6,537 nucleotides of DNA from Treponema sp. (GTDB lineage Bacteria; Spirochaetota; Spirochaetia; Treponematales; Breznakiellaceae): assembly GCA_031257715.1 (NCBI GenBank), contig JAIROE010000171.1, positions 1 to 6,537 of the forward strand, read 5' to 3'. The translations under genes were made by a program, and so were the position numbers. Shown one piece after another: positions 5,385 to 6,537 of this stretch (positions are counted from its first letter, which is position 1; every line of letters begins with the position of its first letter). The notes below the pieces were generated by a model. That model had not been told where the DNA came from. It was given only the letters and a program-made list of their open reading frames with translations, and did not search any database.

Positions 5385-6514
5385 ATGGCAAGGGTTGCAT
5401 GCGTCTCCCTGAGCTGTCTGCGTATGGGAAGTTTTTGCGGACATTTTTCCTCGCAGGCCCCGCAGTCAACGCAGGCGGCGGCATTGCTGTAGTTCCGCCA
5501 GTCTACCTTGCCTATTTCCGCGTAGGCCGACTTCGCGTACTCGGTGATCTTGTACACCCGGTGATAGTTCATGATGGTAAAAACTTCGGGGATGTTGATT
5601 CCCTGCGGACAGGGCATGCAGTATTTGCAGCCCGTACAGTAGAGCCCCGCGAGGCGCTCGTTTTCCTTCATCATGGCGTCTATCCGTTTGAGTTCTTCGG
5701 GGGAAAGGGGCCTCGTGTTATCCGCAAGCGCGGCGTTTTCCTCAAGCTGCCCGATGCTGCTCATGCCCGAAAGGGCTATGTGCACGCCGGGATTGTTGAA
5801 CACAAAGCGGAGGGCCACTTCCGCCGAACTCTGCACCCTGCCGGGAAGCAGCGCCCGTATCACCTCCGAAGGAGCGCCGAGCCTTCCGCCCCCCACAGGC
5901 CCCATGACAGCGATGCCGAGCCCTTCATCATGGGCAAAATCGATGTCCTTCTCATTGGAAAGATCAAGGAGGTTGTACTGGCAAAGAACGGATTCAAGCA
6001 CGCCGTCCGCGCGCCTTATGATCTCCCCCAGGTTCCCCGCCTTGTCGTGGAAAGAGAAGGAAATGTGCCTTATGAGTCCCTGCTGTTTCAGTTTCTTCGC
6101 CCTGTCCCAGGGGCCGTCCTTGACCCGTATCTTGTTTATAAAGGTATCAAGACTGATCCCCCAAAAATGGTAAAAATCTATATAGCCGGTATCGAGTTTT
6201 TTAAGCGATGTCTCAAGGCGTTTTTCGTAATCATCACCCGAATCGTTTTCTATGGGATTCTTGGTGGAAAGATACACTTTCTCCCGCTTTCCCTTGAGGG
6301 CCTTGCCCACAATGACTTCGCTCAGCTTGTCGCAGTAATAGGGCGCCGTATCAAAATAGTTCACCCCGAGTTCCATGGCCCTGTGGACAAGGGCTATGCT
6401 TTTTTCCTCGTCATAGATGGTCTTCCCGTCTTTTTCATACGACGGAAACCGCATACATCCCATCCCAAGCCGGGAAACCCTCTCTCCTGTTTTCCCATAT
6501 TCAACGTACTGCAT
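5381..6514 (-). CDS. Aldo/keto reductase with C-terminal 2x[4Fe-4S] ferredoxin domain
   Basis: The product has 377 residues. Residues 1-285 form the aldo/keto reductase barrel, with the usual start (YGKTGERVSRLGMGCMRF) and the catalytic tetrad Asp55, Tyr60, Lys85 and His116 in FDTAPYY, STK and DFYHFWG. A C-terminal domain follows with two iron-sulfur motifs: CTGCKYCMPCP (C293, C296, C299, C302) and CVDCGACEEKCP (C348, C351, C354, C358). This fused form is common in anaerobes and is thought to reduce carbonyl compounds, probably with NAD(P)H and possibly with electron transfer through the clusters; the substrate is unknown. It is a soluble, oxygen-sensitive cytoplasmic enzyme by inference. It is the first gene seen of the minus-strand operon, is complete, and its stop overlaps the MFS start. 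The ribosome site before it is strong. Confidence 0.94.
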   Translation of the reverse strand: MQYVEYGKTGERVSRLGMGCMRFPSYEKDGKTIYDEEKSIALVHRAMELGVNYFDTAPYYCDKLSEVIVGKALKGKREKVYLSTKNPIENDSGDDYEKRLETSLKKLDTGYIDFYHFWGISLDTFINKIRVKDGPWDRAKKLKQQGLIRHISFSFHDKAGNLGEIIRRADGVLESVLCQYNLLDLSNEKDIDFAHDEGLGIAVMGPVGGGRLGAPSEVIRALLPGRVQSSAEVALRFVFNNPGVHIALSGMSSIGQLEENAALADNTRPLSPEELKRIDAMMKENERLAGLYCTGCKYCMPCPQGINIPEVFTIMNYHRVYKITEYAKSAYAEIGKVDWRNYSNAAACVDCGACEEKCPQKLPIRRQLRETHATLAM

Positions 6515-6518
6515 GATA

Positions 6519-6524
6519 TCTCCT
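6519..6524 (-). promoter_or_regulatory. Ribosome binding site of the aldo/keto reductase
   Basis: On the minus strand AGGAGA lies four to five bases before the ATG at 6514, within a longer purine run (GAAGAGAGGAGA). It confirms the start. Only about 13 bases remain beyond it to the window edge, so the promoter and any TetR operator cannot be seen. Confidence 0.75.
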
Positions 6525-6537
6525 CTCTTCGCCCATA

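Overview
The window holds two gene blocks that point at each other, with almost no non-coding DNA. It suggests an anaerobic, diderm (outer-membrane) bacterium. The Ton motor genes and a C-terminal beta-strand-like tail imply an outer membrane. The aldo/keto reductase carrying two ferredoxin-type 4Fe-4S motifs implies anaerobic metabolism. A moderately high GC content, a lipoprotein with a loose lipobox and the general style of the proteins fit a spirochaete, perhaps a Treponema of the gut type. That assignment is inference, not proof.

Plus strand, 1-3392: the 3' end of a probable outer-membrane beta-barrel protein, which appears to need a frameshift near positions 80-100 to be read as one protein, is followed by five tightly packed genes. 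These are a putative lipoprotein of unknown function (367-1290), exbB (1298-1966), a first exbD (1963-2367), a second, different exbD (2396-2803) and tonB (2790-3392). Overlaps or short gaps (1 nt overlap, 7 nt gap, 4 nt overlap, 28 nt gap, 14 nt overlap) indicate a single operon. ExbB and ExbD form the proton-driven motor in the inner membrane. TonB carries the force across the periplasm to an outer-membrane receptor, and the upstream barrel could be that receptor. The lipoprotein is the unexplained member of the set.

Minus strand, 6514-3382: an aldo/keto reductase with a C-terminal 2x[4Fe-4S] domain (6514-5381), an MFS transporter (5384-4095) and a TetR-family regulator (4098-3382). Each stop overlaps the next start (GTGA, then ATGA), so this is a translationally coupled operon. 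The regulator probably controls its own operon; the transported compound cannot be told from the sequence.

The tonB and tetR genes overlap tail to tail by 11 bp, so no dedicated bidirectional terminator lies between the blocks. No RNA genes, CRISPR arrays, insertion sequences or attachment sites were seen. No stretch over 300 bases lacks a gene.
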